This document shows positions 1-8,565 of a DNA stretch of 64,000 bases, in pieces (positions within the stretch are counted from its first letter, which is position 1; every line of letters begins with the position of its first letter). Position numbers and translations under genes: made by a program. Under the pieces are notes generated by a model. That model was not told where the DNA came from. It saw nothing but the letters and a program-made list of their open reading frames with translations, and made no database searches. Source of the DNA: Silvibacterium bohemicum (GTDB taxonomy: Bacteria > Acidobacteriota > Terriglobia > Terriglobales > Acidobacteriaceae); contig NZ_LBHJ01000003.1 of the NCBI RefSeq assembly GCF_001006305.1, positions 795,709-859,708 on the forward strand, given 5' to 3'.

Positions 1-153
1 AGCAAGTGCGAGCGTGGTGAGCGCCGGATCGACACGATCGAGACCCGCAAATTCTGCATAGCAATCGGCCTGCACTACCCCGCGTTCGCAGCGAAGCTCG
101 AGGCTGCAATCGAGCAGAAAGCCGCCGCAAAGAAGCCCGCAGCGCGGCGATGA
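1..153 (+). CDS. XRE-family HTH regulator, C-terminal fragment
   Basis: Only the last 50 codons are in the window; the reading frame is open from base 1 and stops with TGA at 151-153. The fragment starts with a SKCERGERRID segment, matching the end of an XRE/Cro HTH recognition helix and the conserved ERGxRxxD turn after it. A short helix and an Ala/Lys-rich tail follow. In this family the domain binds operator DNA as a dimer. Nothing can be said about the N-terminus or targets. The next gene on the same strand begins 153 bases later. Confidence 0.6.
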   Translation, partial: SKCERGERRIDTIETRKFCIAIGLHYPAFAAKLEAAIEQKAAAKKPAARR

Positions 154-306
154 CCGGCGATTGATGTCAACCCCTCATCGATCTTGAACATTGTCCTTTC
201 CAATATGGCGGTTATGTGGGCGAGGGCATCGAGACGAAACAGGGGCCGAGGCCGGTACCAAAGCATTAGAAAGGCCTCCCGGCGGAGAAACGACTAGAAT
301 CCTAAA

Positions 307-1266
307 ATGTGCTATTCGGCCCGAGTGCGCCAAAACCTAAGCCAACTCTCGAAACGTTATGGCGCGAGAGTGGCGTGGCAGATGTATGAGGAGATTTTCC
401 GGCGCCGGGCTGCCGGGGAAGATGTCCGGGTTGCACGAGGTCTTGAGCGGAACTTCGCTCACCCCTCCACCGAGACCGAACTCAGGACGAAGGAGTACAT
501 CGACCAGTACGTCGCTAACCGCAGAGCAGAGTGGGAGAATGAGATCTTCACCCAGCGCCGGCGATTGGGAGGGGCAGAGGAGTCTCTCAGAGTCAGAGAG
601 ACCAAGAAAGCGCGCGAAGACGTCCGCATCGCGACGAAGAAGATTCAGACCCTGCTGGACCGTCTCACGGATCTTCGCCGCACTGAACCAGTTGAGGACG
701 ATGAACGAATCTTTCCGTTGTCGTATGCCCCGGTCCTGGTTCAGAAGGAAGGCGAAACCATAATCGTTCCGATGCGGTACGCTTGCAGGCTTGGAGACAA
801 GCCCGCAAATTACGACTCTCGTTTCCCAGGCACATACAACGCGCGAAGGGATAACCTGACTGGGTTCTGGAAGAATGTGTACGGCCGCCGTCACGCGGTG
901 ATGGTGATCAGCGGATTCTTTGAGAATGTGCCAAGGCACCTTTACGAGCATCGTGACCTGCTCCCGGAAGAGAAGCCAGAAAACCTCATCCTGCAATTCG
1001 CCCCACACCCAAGCGAGGACATGCTGGTTGCCTGCATCTGGGACCAGTGGAAAGGTCCTGACCAGCCCGACCTGCTCTCGTTTGCGGCCGTTACGGACGA
1101 GCCGCCGGCAGAGATCGCGGCCACGGGACACCAGCGCTGCGTAATCGTTCTCGAGGAGAAAAACCTGAACACCTGGTTATCTCCGGCCAAGGCGACGCCC
1201 GCCCAGTTGGACGCAATTCTCGACGATCGCGCGAAACGCATCTTCGAACACCAGATTGCGGCTTGA
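307..1266 (+). CDS. SRAP-domain protein (YedK/HMCES-like) with a long charged insertion
   Basis: SRAP proteins form a thiazolidine DNA-protein crosslink with abasic sites through Cys2 after Met1 is removed. Here the protein begins Met-Cys, and the other active-site residues are present: Asn178 in TYNAR, Glu206 in GFFE and His275 in the TGHQR segment. YedK is about 220 residues; this protein is 319. The excess is mainly a highly charged, probably helical segment at about residues 20-128, placed between the catalytic Cys2 and the rest of the fold. The start is fixed by chemistry, because Cys must be residue 2. The gene stands alone, between an XRE tail and a minus-strand gene. The family assignment is secure. 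The role of the insertion is unknown. Confidence 0.85.
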   Translation: MCYSARVRQNLSQLSKRYGARVAWQMYEEIFRRRAAGEDVRVARGLERNFAHPSTETELRTKEYIDQYVANRRAEWENEIFTQRRRLGGAEESLRVRETKKAREDVRIATKKIQTLLDRLTDLRRTEPVEDDERIFPLSYAPVLVQKEGETIIVPMRYACRLGDKPANYDSRFPGTYNARRDNLTGFWKNVYGRRHAVMVISGFFENVPRHLYEHRDLLPEEKPENLILQFAPHPSEDMLVACIWDQWKGPDQPDLLSFAAVTDEPPAEIAATGHQRCVIVLEEKNLNTWLSPAKATPAQLDAILDDRAKRIFEHQIAA

Positions 1267-1332
1267 CGGCAGGAAAGGCGGCTTGCCCATCGAGAGACAA
1301 AGAAGGTGATGGGCGAAACTCTAGTCTTGAAA

Positions 1333-2271
1333 TCACTGCGAAGGCGGGACGCAAGGATCCGTTGGCTTCGCAGAGAGAGCCGTATCAAGATTTGCAAACA
1401 TCCAACGCAGCGTGATGCCCGCGTTATAAGCGGCAGGTGTGTTCTGCGCGTCGTTCATTGGGACACCAGAGACGTCGCCGTCGAAATAGGTGAACCGGTC
1501 GGTGATTGTGGACACGAAGAGGAAGGGAGCATCTGGATACGCAAGGCGGATGAGGCCATGCGTCGTCTCCACAGACGCTGGGTGGACTGGAAGGCCAGCA
1601 GCCGTGAATGCTGCAACCGTCTCCGGATCTTTGAACTTGTAATCACCGTAGTTCGTTACATTCAGTGTCCCGAGTGCGACATCGGTGATCCCTGCAGTCA
1701 CAACGGGGGAATCAGATGGATTTCGCTTCACCGGCAAAAAATGGAGCAGTGCAGAACCAGCGTCAAAGGACGCAAGCTGTCCGAACAGTGTGGGCGAAAT
1801 CGAGCTCGTGATGAGCTGATCGGTTGGCCCTTTCCAGGTGCTCGATGGATTCTGGCCGTCTGGGTGAGCGTCATGCAGAAAAACCGATGTCCCGATAGCC
1901 ACACCGCCATTGCGATTCGGGGTTACTGTTGCCGAGCTTGCCGTACCGACTGCAACCACTAAATCCGGTGCCGGACCGGTCCCGAAGATTCGAGGCAGCC
2001 GAATGCTTTTTACACTGCTGCTGGATTGGCACGCCCCTGAAACGTCATTGAGCAAGTCCGATACGCACCATATTTCCAGTTCAAAGTTGTTGTACTGGAA
2101 TACTGCGCGAGGCTTGAGCCAGGGGTCCGTCTTTCCCGACGGACGCTGTAGCGGCGAGTGCAATACCTTCGGCCAGACCGTGTCCCCGGAAGGCCATGCA
2201 TTGCTGTTGAGCATCGCGGCAATCGCCGGTTCGCACTCCCACCACTTGTTGACTACCGTGACGATTCGCAT
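1333..2271 (-). CDS. nucleoside-phosphorylase-like protein
   Basis: The 312-residue protein opens with an MRIVTVVNKWWECEP segment and carries a buried strand plus glycine turn, LVVAVGTASS, near residues 99-108. This resembles the phosphate/ribose-binding region of the PNP/UDP (MTA/SAH nucleosidase) superfamily. A GGVAIGTSVFLHDAHP segment follows, as in the second core strand of that fold. No signal peptide is seen. The ATG at 2271 has GGAG 6 bases upstream. It is the last minus-strand gene of the 1.3-4.3 kb group but is separated from the next one by 242 bases, so it probably has its own promoter. The assignment rests on fold-like motifs only, and the substrate is unknown. Confidence 0.5.
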   Translation of the reverse strand: MRIVTVVNKWWECEPAIAAMLNSNAWPSGDTVWPKVLHSPLQRPSGKTDPWLKPRAVFQYNNFELEIWCVSDLLNDVSGACQSSSSVKSIRLPRIFGTGPAPDLVVAVGTASSATVTPNRNGGVAIGTSVFLHDAHPDGQNPSSTWKGPTDQLITSSISPTLFGQLASFDAGSALLHFLPVKRNPSDSPVVTAGITDVALGTLNVTNYGDYKFKDPETVAAFTAAGLPVHPASVETTHGLIRLAYPDAPFLFVSTITDRFTYFDGDVSGVPMNDAQNTPAAYNAGITLRWMFANLDTALSAKPTDPCVPPSQ

Positions 2272-2390
2272 TCAGATCTCCAATGGTTATGAAGTTTGGC
2301 TTTGGGGCTCGGCTCAACGCTTACGGTTACGGGAGGAACATAGGCAGCCATTCGCCGCACCGTGTTCTGTAGTTCGCCCAGTGCGTCTGG

Positions 2391-2467
2391 TTGATCCCTA
2401 CAAACGCGCATTGCGGAAGTGATCGAACGCTATGCTGGGCTCGATGAATGACTCGGTTTGTCGCAAC
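2391..2467 (+). repeat. dispersed intergenic repeat, family 1, copy a
   Basis: The segment after 2400 (caaacgcgcattgcggaag, then gtgatcga, a gap, tgggctc and atgaatgac) is closely matched at 8350-8420 and more loosely at 28980-29045. All three copies lie between genes. A GGTTGATCC block just upstream is shared with the third copy. The ends are not defined and no open frame is present. Confidence 0.45.
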
Positions 2468-2513
2468 AAAGAAGTAGCAAAGTACAACTCCTTTGAACGA
2501 TCCAGTGAGAGGT

Positions 2514-2846
2514 CTAATCTAGACAGCCCCCGTCAATCCAATCTTGTATCTCCTGGATCTGGGGATCCGGAATGTACGGACCGCCTTGCGGCATACGAGA
2601 TGCTGGGCCGTTGATCCCCGTTCGTAAATCGATGATGAGGTTTGCTTCAGCACCCCGATGATTGCCGATGACTTCGGGTTGAATGAGACGCTTTCCGTGT
2701 CCTACAGCGGCCAGTAGATTTGCCTTAGTTGACCAAGAGAACGATGGACCGTGACCTGAGAGGTCGGCGGGATTGTCGTTTCCAGCTGTGGTTTGCCAGG
2801 TTTGTATTGCCGTATCGAGAATGGTCTTAACGCGGTCAAATCCCAT
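2514..2846 (-). CDS. small protein with a cytochrome-like C-terminal motif
   Basis: The 110-residue product has no signal peptide and no CxxCH motif. Its C-terminus, MPQGGPYIP followed by a helix ending in WIDGGC, matches the segment that closes many haem c domains (MPxGG...xxxIxxWIxxGA), where the Met is often the distal haem ligand. It begins 19 bases after the stop of the c-type haem protein upstream, so the two are probably co-transcribed. AAGGAA lies 5 bases before the ATG. It may be a partner subunit or an accessory fragment of that haem protein. Confidence 0.5.
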   Translation of the reverse strand: MGFDRVKTILDTAIQTWQTTAGNDNPADLSGHGPSFSWSTKANLLAAVGHGKRLIQPEVIGNHRGAEANLIIDLRTGINGPASRMPQGGPYIPDPQIQEIQDWIDGGCLD

Positions 2847-2865
2847 AGTGTTCCTTCTCTCTTAG

Positions 2866-4326
2866 TTAGGGTGCAGGATTGGGTAGTGTTGACAGAAATT
2901 TAGATAGCACGTGACTCACATTCAACCTTTTGGCAGCGATGATCGGCTTGCCAGAGGTGTCATCGGTGACGCGTCTCGTGTTGTGGCAGCTGAAACAGTT
3001 CGGCTGGTCTCCGACTTGTGTGAAGGATTCCATTGCGGTGCTGGAGAGCCGGTCTTCGCCAGCCACCATTGCGCCAGGCGTGTCGGTCGTTTGCCCAGGT
3101 TGATTCTGGAAGAATTGGTTTGATTTGAAATCGCGCGCCGGATTATCAAGCCAGATGGCCCCGACCAACTGATAGTTGCGGCGCTTATCCGCAACGTTTT
3201 CTTGATGTGCAGAGAAGAGTTGACGCATAGAGCCGTTAACTCCAGTCACGTCGTCATCTTCGACGGTCGTATCGCCTTTGGAGGCAGGATAAGCACGATA
3301 AACCGAGCTTTGAAGTACTGTCCCGCCCTTTGTGAATGTCTGTGTTTTCTCATCGAAACTCATCATTCGGTCTTGAGCAGAGTTCGGTTGATTTGCGGCA
3401 GACGCGATGGTTCCCGCCTTGAATAGCGTCCACGGGGTCGTGGACACGACGGTTGTTGGCGTTAGAGAATCGGGGTTTGCCGCGGCGGCGGGTGCATTGT
3501 CTCGAATGCCTTGGCCGTTGTCACTGAGATGTTCAAATGTGGACCAGACGAACTCCGGGTGTTGGTCGAGAACAAAAACGACGTGTATCGCAATCAGAGC
3601 GACCGTAACTTGCCGGGTCGTTCCGTCGGGGACTATGTCTCCGTTTTGAACATGTAGATTTGGCACAACCGCTTGAACCGTAAAATAATTCTTCGGCGGA
3701 GAGCCGGCGTCGACAATTTGCCACGCCGACTTGAGTTCGACGGCACCGCGCAGGAACTGAATCTTGTCGGGATCAGCGTTCTTGAGAGCAGTCGCAGTAT
3801 TTAGCCCACTGCTCTTGATGAAGTTGGCGTAGACATCATTGACGTGAATCGCGTAGTAGATCGGATTGCCACGCTGATCGATCAGGAGACCTCGCAATGA
3901 GCCGGCTTGTTGGACTCCCGCGTCGATGACGGGCGCTCCATCCTTCGCTTGAGGTTTCTCGTTCGGAAACTGAATGGTTCTTGGCGCAAGGGACAGCATC
4001 TTAATCGTCGCCTTGGCGAATTGCGGCGCAGCTGAAGATCCGAAGAGGTCTTGGATCGTCTTGTAGGACGCTAGGAATCGGGGCTGACCGGACGGATCGG
4101 GTTGTGTCGCAAAGAGAAAATTCTGCCAAGCAGCTTGATAGAAGGGACAATCCGGTTGAGGGTGAGGCGGTGGATTGTCGAAGGAGGCGAGCGGCGTTGT
4201 CGGCAGCCAAGCGGGGTCAGCCGTACACGTACTCTGAGCATGCACCGGTGGGTTTATTGATGGTGCAAGTGCTATAGGGAGGACGCCAAGGCAAAACAAG
4301 CACAACAGACAAAAGGCTTTGTTCAT
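2866..4326 (-). CDS. secreted c-type haem protein
   Basis: The 486-residue product starts at the ATG at 4324-4326, preceded by GAGAGGT. An earlier in-frame ATG at 4380 would bury the signal peptide. Residues 1-31 form a signal peptide: MNK, a hydrophobic stretch rich in Leu and Cys, then a VHA-type cleavage site. One haem-attachment site, CFSCH, is at residues 444-448 near the C-terminus. The 400 residues before it show no other CxxCH and do not match an enzyme I recognise. The C-terminal position of the haem site resembles Acidobacteriota and Planctomycetes cytochrome-like proteins. It is probably periplasmic and electron-carrying. Substrate or partner is unknown. The small gene downstream lies in the same operon. 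Confidence 0.65.
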   Translation of the reverse strand: MNKAFCLLCLFCLGVLPIALAPSINPPVHAQSTCTADPAWLPTTPLASFDNPPPHPQPDCPFYQAAWQNFLFATQPDPSGQPRFLASYKTIQDLFGSSAAPQFAKATIKMLSLAPRTIQFPNEKPQAKDGAPVIDAGVQQAGSLRGLLIDQRGNPIYYAIHVNDVYANFIKSSGLNTATALKNADPDKIQFLRGAVELKSAWQIVDAGSPPKNYFTVQAVVPNLHVQNGDIVPDGTTRQVTVALIAIHVVFVLDQHPEFVWSTFEHLSDNGQGIRDNAPAAAANPDSLTPTTVVSTTPWTLFKAGTIASAANQPNSAQDRMMSFDEKTQTFTKGGTVLQSSVYRAYPASKGDTTVEDDDVTGVNGSMRQLFSAHQENVADKRRNYQLVGAIWLDNPARDFKSNQFFQNQPGQTTDTPGAMVAGEDRLSSTAMESFTQVGDQPNCFSCHNTRRVTDDTSGKPIIAAKRLNVSHVLSKFLSTLPNPAP

Positions 4327-4649
4327 TCCGTACCTCTCGGAATTTGCAGAATGAATAGCTGGACCCGGACAGTAGGGCAAAACTATAGCACAGCTATGTC
4401 ATATTGACGTGTGCCGAGAGTTTTTCAACTTTGCCTCTGAGTTATCGTCGCGTGTGCTCTCTGGGAATTCGTCCTGTATTCCGGGTTAGTCAACCGCTGT
4501 GCACTCTCCTCCACAGGTCAAAGGTTGAAATTGCTAATTTCCGATTAGTACGTCATTACGTCTGTATGTCGAAGTCCCTCAAATGATCAGTTGACGAGGA
4601 TTGGTAGATAATTTTAATTCTGCACTGACGCGAGCAGCTAGGAGTTTAG
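4327..4649. promoter_or_regulatory. divergent intergenic region; promoter of the copper ATPase
   Basis: These 323 bases separate the haem-protein gene (minus) from the copper ATPase (plus). A plausible sigma-70 promoter faces the ATPase: TTGACG at 4591-4596, a 16-base spacer and TTTAAT at 4613-4618. Just upstream are three related hexamers 8 bases apart: TACGTC at 4549, TACGTC at 4557 and TATGTC at 4565. Tandem hexamers in this position are typical of an activator site, but none of the copper-sensor boxes I know (CueR, CopY) is recognisable. I see no gene here. Confidence 0.45.
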
Positions 4650-6710
4650 ATGGACTCAATGACGCATGAACCTCACGGGCAAGGCATGGATCCGCATGCC
4701 GGGCACGACATGTCAAAGGCCCATGGAAACCACGACCGGCATGCCGGGCACTCCGTGGCAATGTTTCGCGACAAGTTCTGGTTGAGCCTGGCCCTCACTA
4801 TTCCAGTAGTTGTCTGGTCAGCGGACGTCCAGCATTGGCTTGGGTACACGGTACCTTCTTTCCCTGGTTCGAAATTCATTCCCGCCATCCTTGGAACGGC
4901 CGTCTTTGTTTATGGCGGCCTGGTGTTCGTTCGTGGGGCATGGAGAGAGCTTGCCGACCGGAAGCCCGGCATGATGACCCTCATCAGCCTGGCGATCCTG
5001 GTCTCGTTCGGAACATCTCTTGCCGCTACTCTTGGCTTCTTCGAAGTCGAGGTGTGGTGGGAACTGGCATCTCTCATTACGATCATGATCCTTGGGCACT
5101 GGCTTGAGATGCGAGCCATCTCTCAGGCTAGTGGCGCGCTCAACGCACTCGCTGCACTGCTGCCAGACACCGCCGAACGGGTCACAGGAGACCAGACGCA
5201 AACCGTTCCGCTCTCTGCGTTGCAGGTAGGGGACATTATCCTTGTCCGGCCCGGAGCACGAGTTGCGGCGGATGGCATAGTCGTGGATGGAGCCGCTGAT
5301 GTTGACGAGTCGATGATTACCGGAGAGTCGAGAACGGTCCCGAAGGCTTCGGGCGCCAAGGTCATCGCGGGAACTGTAGCCAGTGGTGGGAGTCTTCGGG
5401 TCCGCATCACGGCAGTCGGAGAGCAGACCGCTCTGTCCGGCATCATGCAGCTCGTCGCCACGGCGCAGGCTTCTGGATCTCGCTCGCAAGCTCTCGCCGA
5501 TCGTGCAGCTGCAGTTCTTTTCTACGTGGCAGTCGCGTCGGGGGCGATAACCTTTGTCTACTGGTGGCTTGCAGGAGACAAGGAACACGCCCTGATCAGA
5601 ACGGCAACTGTGCTCATCATTGCTTGCCCACACGCTCTGGGGTTAGCGATTCCGCTTGTCATTGCAATTTCGACGTCGATAGGGGCTCAAAATGGTCTTC
5701 TGGTCAAAGACAGGCTCGCCCTCGAACGTGCTCGGAATCTGGACACGGTGATCTTCGATAAGACGGGAACGCTTACACGCGGCTTGCCGGCATTGTCGGG
5801 CGTTGTAACCGTGCCCGGCGGCAGCGAGAGTGAGTTGCTCGCCTACGCTGCCGCTGTTGAAGCAAATTCAGAACATCCGCTCGGGAAAGCAATTATTGCT
5901 GAAGCGAAGCGTCGCAATCTGGCCACGGTTCAGGCCGCCGACTTCAAATCACTGGCTGGTCGAGGGGCAGAGGCAGAGATAAGCGGCAAAAGAGTCTCAA
6001 TCGGCGGACCGCGTCTGTTAGTGGAGGGTCAAGTGACCGTACCCGCAGAAGTTGAACGATTGACGGCTCAGTGGGCATCCGAGGGAAAGACGGTTCTCCA
6101 TGTTGTCGCCGACGGGAAACTAATGGGCGCTTTCGCCGTCGAGGATGAGATTCGCCCTGAATCCAAAGAGGCCATTGAAGAGCTTCATCGACTTGGCATA
6201 CGCGTTGCAATGATAACCGGAGATTCCAAGGCGGTGGCCGATTCGGTCGCAAACCGGATTGGTATCGATGAAGTCGCAGCGGAGGTTCTACCTGCTGACA
6301 AGGCTGCGGCAGTCAAGCATTTTCAGGGTGACGGTAAGAAAGTCGCAATGGTTGGTGACGGTGTCAACGATGCGCCGGCATTGGCGACCGCGGATGTCGG
6401 AATCGCGATTGGCGCGGGAACCGACGTGGCCATCGAGTCGGCCGGGATTGTGCTGGTGCGCAACGACCCACGAGACGTTGTAGGGGCGATCGAATTATCT
6501 CGTGCTACCTACCGAAAGATGATCCAAAATCTGGTTTGGGCAACTGCCTACAACCTTGTTGCCATCCCGGTTGCAGCCGGACTCTTCGTTCATTGGGGAT
6601 TCGATCTGCCCATGAGCGTCGGCGCAATTGCGATGAGTCTCTCCACCATCATCGTAGCTGCGAACGCACAGTTGCTGCGGAGGCTGAACTTGCAACGTGT
6701 AGCGCTCTAG
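4650..6710 (+). CDS. copB: copper-translocating P-type ATPase, CPH (CopB) subclass
   Basis: This 686-residue P1B ATPase pumps copper or silver out of the cytoplasm using ATP. In order: a His-rich N-terminus without a CxxC metal-binding domain (His8, 16, 19, 25, 28, 31, 34), paired membrane helices, the actuator motif TGES at 224-227, the transport motif CPH at 326-328, the phosphorylation motif DKTGTLT with Asp370, an SEHP motif in the nucleotide domain, GDGVND at 569-574 and two last helices. The CPH motif with a His-rich tail marks the CopB subclass rather than CPC-type CopA. AGGAG precedes the ATG. The nearest other copper genes, CopA/CopB proteins, are 41 kb away. Here copB means the ATPase and not the outer-membrane CopB. 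Confidence 0.93.
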   Translation: MDSMTHEPHGQGMDPHAGHDMSKAHGNHDRHAGHSVAMFRDKFWLSLALTIPVVVWSADVQHWLGYTVPSFPGSKFIPAILGTAVFVYGGLVFVRGAWRELADRKPGMMTLISLAILVSFGTSLAATLGFFEVEVWWELASLITIMILGHWLEMRAISQASGALNALAALLPDTAERVTGDQTQTVPLSALQVGDIILVRPGARVAADGIVVDGAADVDESMITGESRTVPKASGAKVIAGTVASGGSLRVRITAVGEQTALSGIMQLVATAQASGSRSQALADRAAAVLFYVAVASGAITFVYWWLAGDKEHALIRTATVLIIACPHALGLAIPLVIAISTSIGAQNGLLVKDRLALERARNLDTVIFDKTGTLTRGLPALSGVVTVPGGSESELLAYAAAVEANSEHPLGKAIIAEAKRRNLATVQAADFKSLAGRGAEAEISGKRVSIGGPRLLVEGQVTVPAEVERLTAQWASEGKTVLHVVADGKLMGAFAVEDEIRPESKEAIEELHRLGIRVAMITGDSKAVADSVANRIGIDEVAAEVLPADKAAAVKHFQGDGKKVAMVGDGVNDAPALATADVGIAIGAGTDVAIESAGIVLVRNDPRDVVGAIELSRATYRKMIQNLVWATAYNLVAIPVAAGLFVHWGFDLPMSVGAIAMSLSTIIVAANAQLLRRLNLQRVAL

Positions 6711-6770
6711 AGGTTCGGAGGGTTGGCTCCGGATTGATCGTCGCGATCTGGACAGTGGTGATGCTTCTTA

Positions 6771-6845
6771 GTTGATGAGAAATAGCCGAAGCGCTCATTG
6801 AGGGTGGACCATTACTTCCCACAAGCTGACTTCGCAGTCGTAACC
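6771..6845 (+). repeat. dispersed intergenic repeat, family 2, copy a
   Basis: The core is cattgagggtggaccattac followed by ttcccacaagctgacttcg. Related cores lie at 14912-14965 and 35807-35873. All are between genes and on the same strand of the window. Copies a and c also share the stretch ending in agcgctcat just before the core. I see no gene in 6711-6932 apart from this. Confidence 0.4.
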
Positions 6846-6932
6846 TCGAGCCAGTGAGCGATTGGGGATTCATGCCAAACGAATAGCCCAAGCACGAGGT
6901 CATTCAGAAGGTGTGCTCTCACCTACAATCAA

Positions 6933-7544
6933 ATGAGTCGCCTGATCGAGGTCTACTGCCTGTTTGTTTCTGTTCGAAGCCGTCTCATCCGTCTTGCTCC
7001 CTCCGTTACTGCTATCACCTTGATGGCTGGGAATACTGGTCTCCTTTTAAGGAGAGGTCTCCACCCAAACCTTGAAACGGCAGTTGGCTTCCTGTGGATC
7101 GCTTCGGACTATGCGCTTCGGCAGAAATCTCGCCATCCTATTGCCGCGCCCAGAATCAATGCTGCGGGAATAATTCTTGGAAGTCTACTGCTGTCAGCAA
7201 GCGGCTTCCACGTGGGACACATCGACTGGAACCGCGTGAGGACACCTCTTGGCTACATCCCTGGTGCAGCCGTCGTAGGTTTTCAAAATGAACTGCGTCG
7301 GTTCGGTCAATACCTAAAGGCGTCGCGTTTTAGTATGGCCCGGTTCTGCGGAGCGGTATTGAGACATCCCTATGCGCTCTCGGCGCTACTGTGTTCTTAC
7401 GGCGTCGTGGAGCTTATGAAAAGCGCCTTGTATGCGCACGATATGGGGCTGGTGGCCATTAGCGCTGCCTATGGATTGGGGACCTTGTTTTTGTCCCAGT
7501 TGGACTACGGACGAGCAGAAGGAAAGCTGGACGACGCACAATAG
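6933..7544 (+). CDS. uncharacterised membrane protein
   Basis: I do not recognise this 203-residue protein. It has at least three hydrophobic stretches, near residues 20-40 (ITLMAGNTGLLL region), 76-92 (GIILGSLLLSASGFHVG) and 170-190 (GLVAISAAYGLGTLFLS), consistent with an integral membrane protein. A basic segment between them suggests a cytoplasmic loop. The ATG has no convincing Shine-Dalgarno sequence, so the start may be off. It follows the copper ATPase by 222 bases containing a repeat, so a shared transcript is doubtful. Confidence 0.45.
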   Translation: MSRLIEVYCLFVSVRSRLIRLAPSVTAITLMAGNTGLLLRRGLHPNLETAVGFLWIASDYALRQKSRHPIAAPRINAAGIILGSLLLSASGFHVGHIDWNRVRTPLGYIPGAAVVGFQNELRRFGQYLKASRFSMARFCGAVLRHPYALSALLCSYGVVELMKSALYAHDMGLVAISAAYGLGTLFLSQLDYGRAEGKLDDAQ

Positions 7545-7698
7545 AGGATGACTCTAAATAAGTCTCGGAAAATGCGGTTCGCAGCAGAAATGATTGCCAC
7601 TGCCGATAAGCCGACTTCCCTCTACTAATTGGAAGTCATGCTCGGATTCGTATAGATAGACGCCGATAGCTCAAATCGCGCTAAGAGAGGGCCGCAGG

Positions 7699-8298
7699 AT
7701 GCGAAAAGGGTTTACGAGAAGACCGAAAGTAGAGGAGCCCGCAGCGAACCACGACAAAAACTACATCACTCCAGGCGGGATCGAGCGCCTGAAAGAGGAG
7801 CGCCATTTCTTGCTCACCAAGGATCGCCCGGCCGTGGTGGAGGTGGTGGCGTGGGCTGCGGGCAATGGCGATCGCAGTGAAAACGCCGACTATCAGTACA
7901 GCAAGCGACGACTGCGGCAGATCGATGGACGGGTTCGCTTCCTGACAAAACGAATCGAAGCCGCGGAGGTGGTAGATCCGGAAGCTCGGAGAACGGGGCA
8001 ACGGGCGACAAGGGCGTTCTTTGGAGCCACCGTGCGCTATGCGAATGCTGCGGGGGCAGAGCGAGTGGTGAGCATCGTCGGCACCGATGAAGTCGATCTC
8101 GACCGCAACCACATCAGTTGGGCCTCACCCCTGGGGCGCGCATTAATGAGAGCGGCGGAAAACGATGAAGTGTCTCTTCGTGCGCCGGGCGGAACTGAAA
8201 CCCTGACCGTGCTGGAAGTGCGGTATGAGCGCATCTCCGTAGAACAGTTCCATGTACCATCTGGGGCTGAAGTCTCGACAAAGGGACTTGATCGCTGA
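7699..8298 (+). CDS. greB: transcription elongation factor GreB
   Basis: GreB inserts its coiled coil into the RNA polymerase secondary channel and promotes cleavage of back-tracked transcripts. The 199-residue product has the GreB-type lead-in NYITPGGIERLKEE after a basic N-terminus. Next is the coiled coil with the conserved acidic tip GDRSENADYQY, whose Asp and Glu coordinate the catalytic Mg2+. The C-terminal FKBP-like domain contains the ISWASPLGRALM segment. It is about 40 residues longer than the E. coli protein, through both ends. The gene is monocistronic. Confidence 0.85.
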   Translation: MRKGFTRRPKVEEPAANHDKNYITPGGIERLKEERHFLLTKDRPAVVEVVAWAAGNGDRSENADYQYSKRRLRQIDGRVRFLTKRIEAAEVVDPEARRTGQRATRAFFGATVRYANAAGAERVVSIVGTDEVDLDRNHISWASPLGRALMRAAENDEVSLRAPGGTETLTVLEVRYERISVEQFHVPSGAEVSTKGLDR

Positions 8299-8349
8299 CA
8301 CTCAACGAGCGAGGCTATCTGCTCCTGGGCGACTGGAAGAAAGGTGAGT

Positions 8350-8420
8350 ACTGATAAACAGCATTGAAGAAGTGATCGATAGCTTTGTTGGGCTCAATGA
8401 GTGACTTGGTCTATCACAAT
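8350..8420 (+). repeat. dispersed intergenic repeat, family 1, copy b
   Basis: Blocks shared with 2391-2467 in the same order are gcattg, gaagtgatcga, tgggctc, atga and tgact, at roughly 80 percent identity by eye. It lies in the 267-base gap between greB and a membrane-protein gene. No open frame fits it. Confidence 0.45.
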
Positions 8421-8565
8421 TCTGTCCGTTCAAATCTCTGTAGATTCCACATCAATCAGCCATTGATAGGAAAGCCGGCCACTCCTACAGGTGAATCACC
8501 CGGTGCCGGTGCTCCTGAACTCATGTGGTAGCCTGTCTGCATTCAGACCACAGGAGCAGCGCTCG

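Noticed and set aside
337-1131. A 264-codon minus-strand frame within the SRAP gene
   Set aside because: The SRAP frame has Cys2, Asn178, Glu206 and His275 in order. The antisense product shows no family features.
1306-1962. A plus-strand frame opposite the nucleoside-phosphorylase-like gene
   Set aside because: It has no motif, is rich in Arg and Cys, and overlaps the better supported minus-strand gene with its GGAG site.
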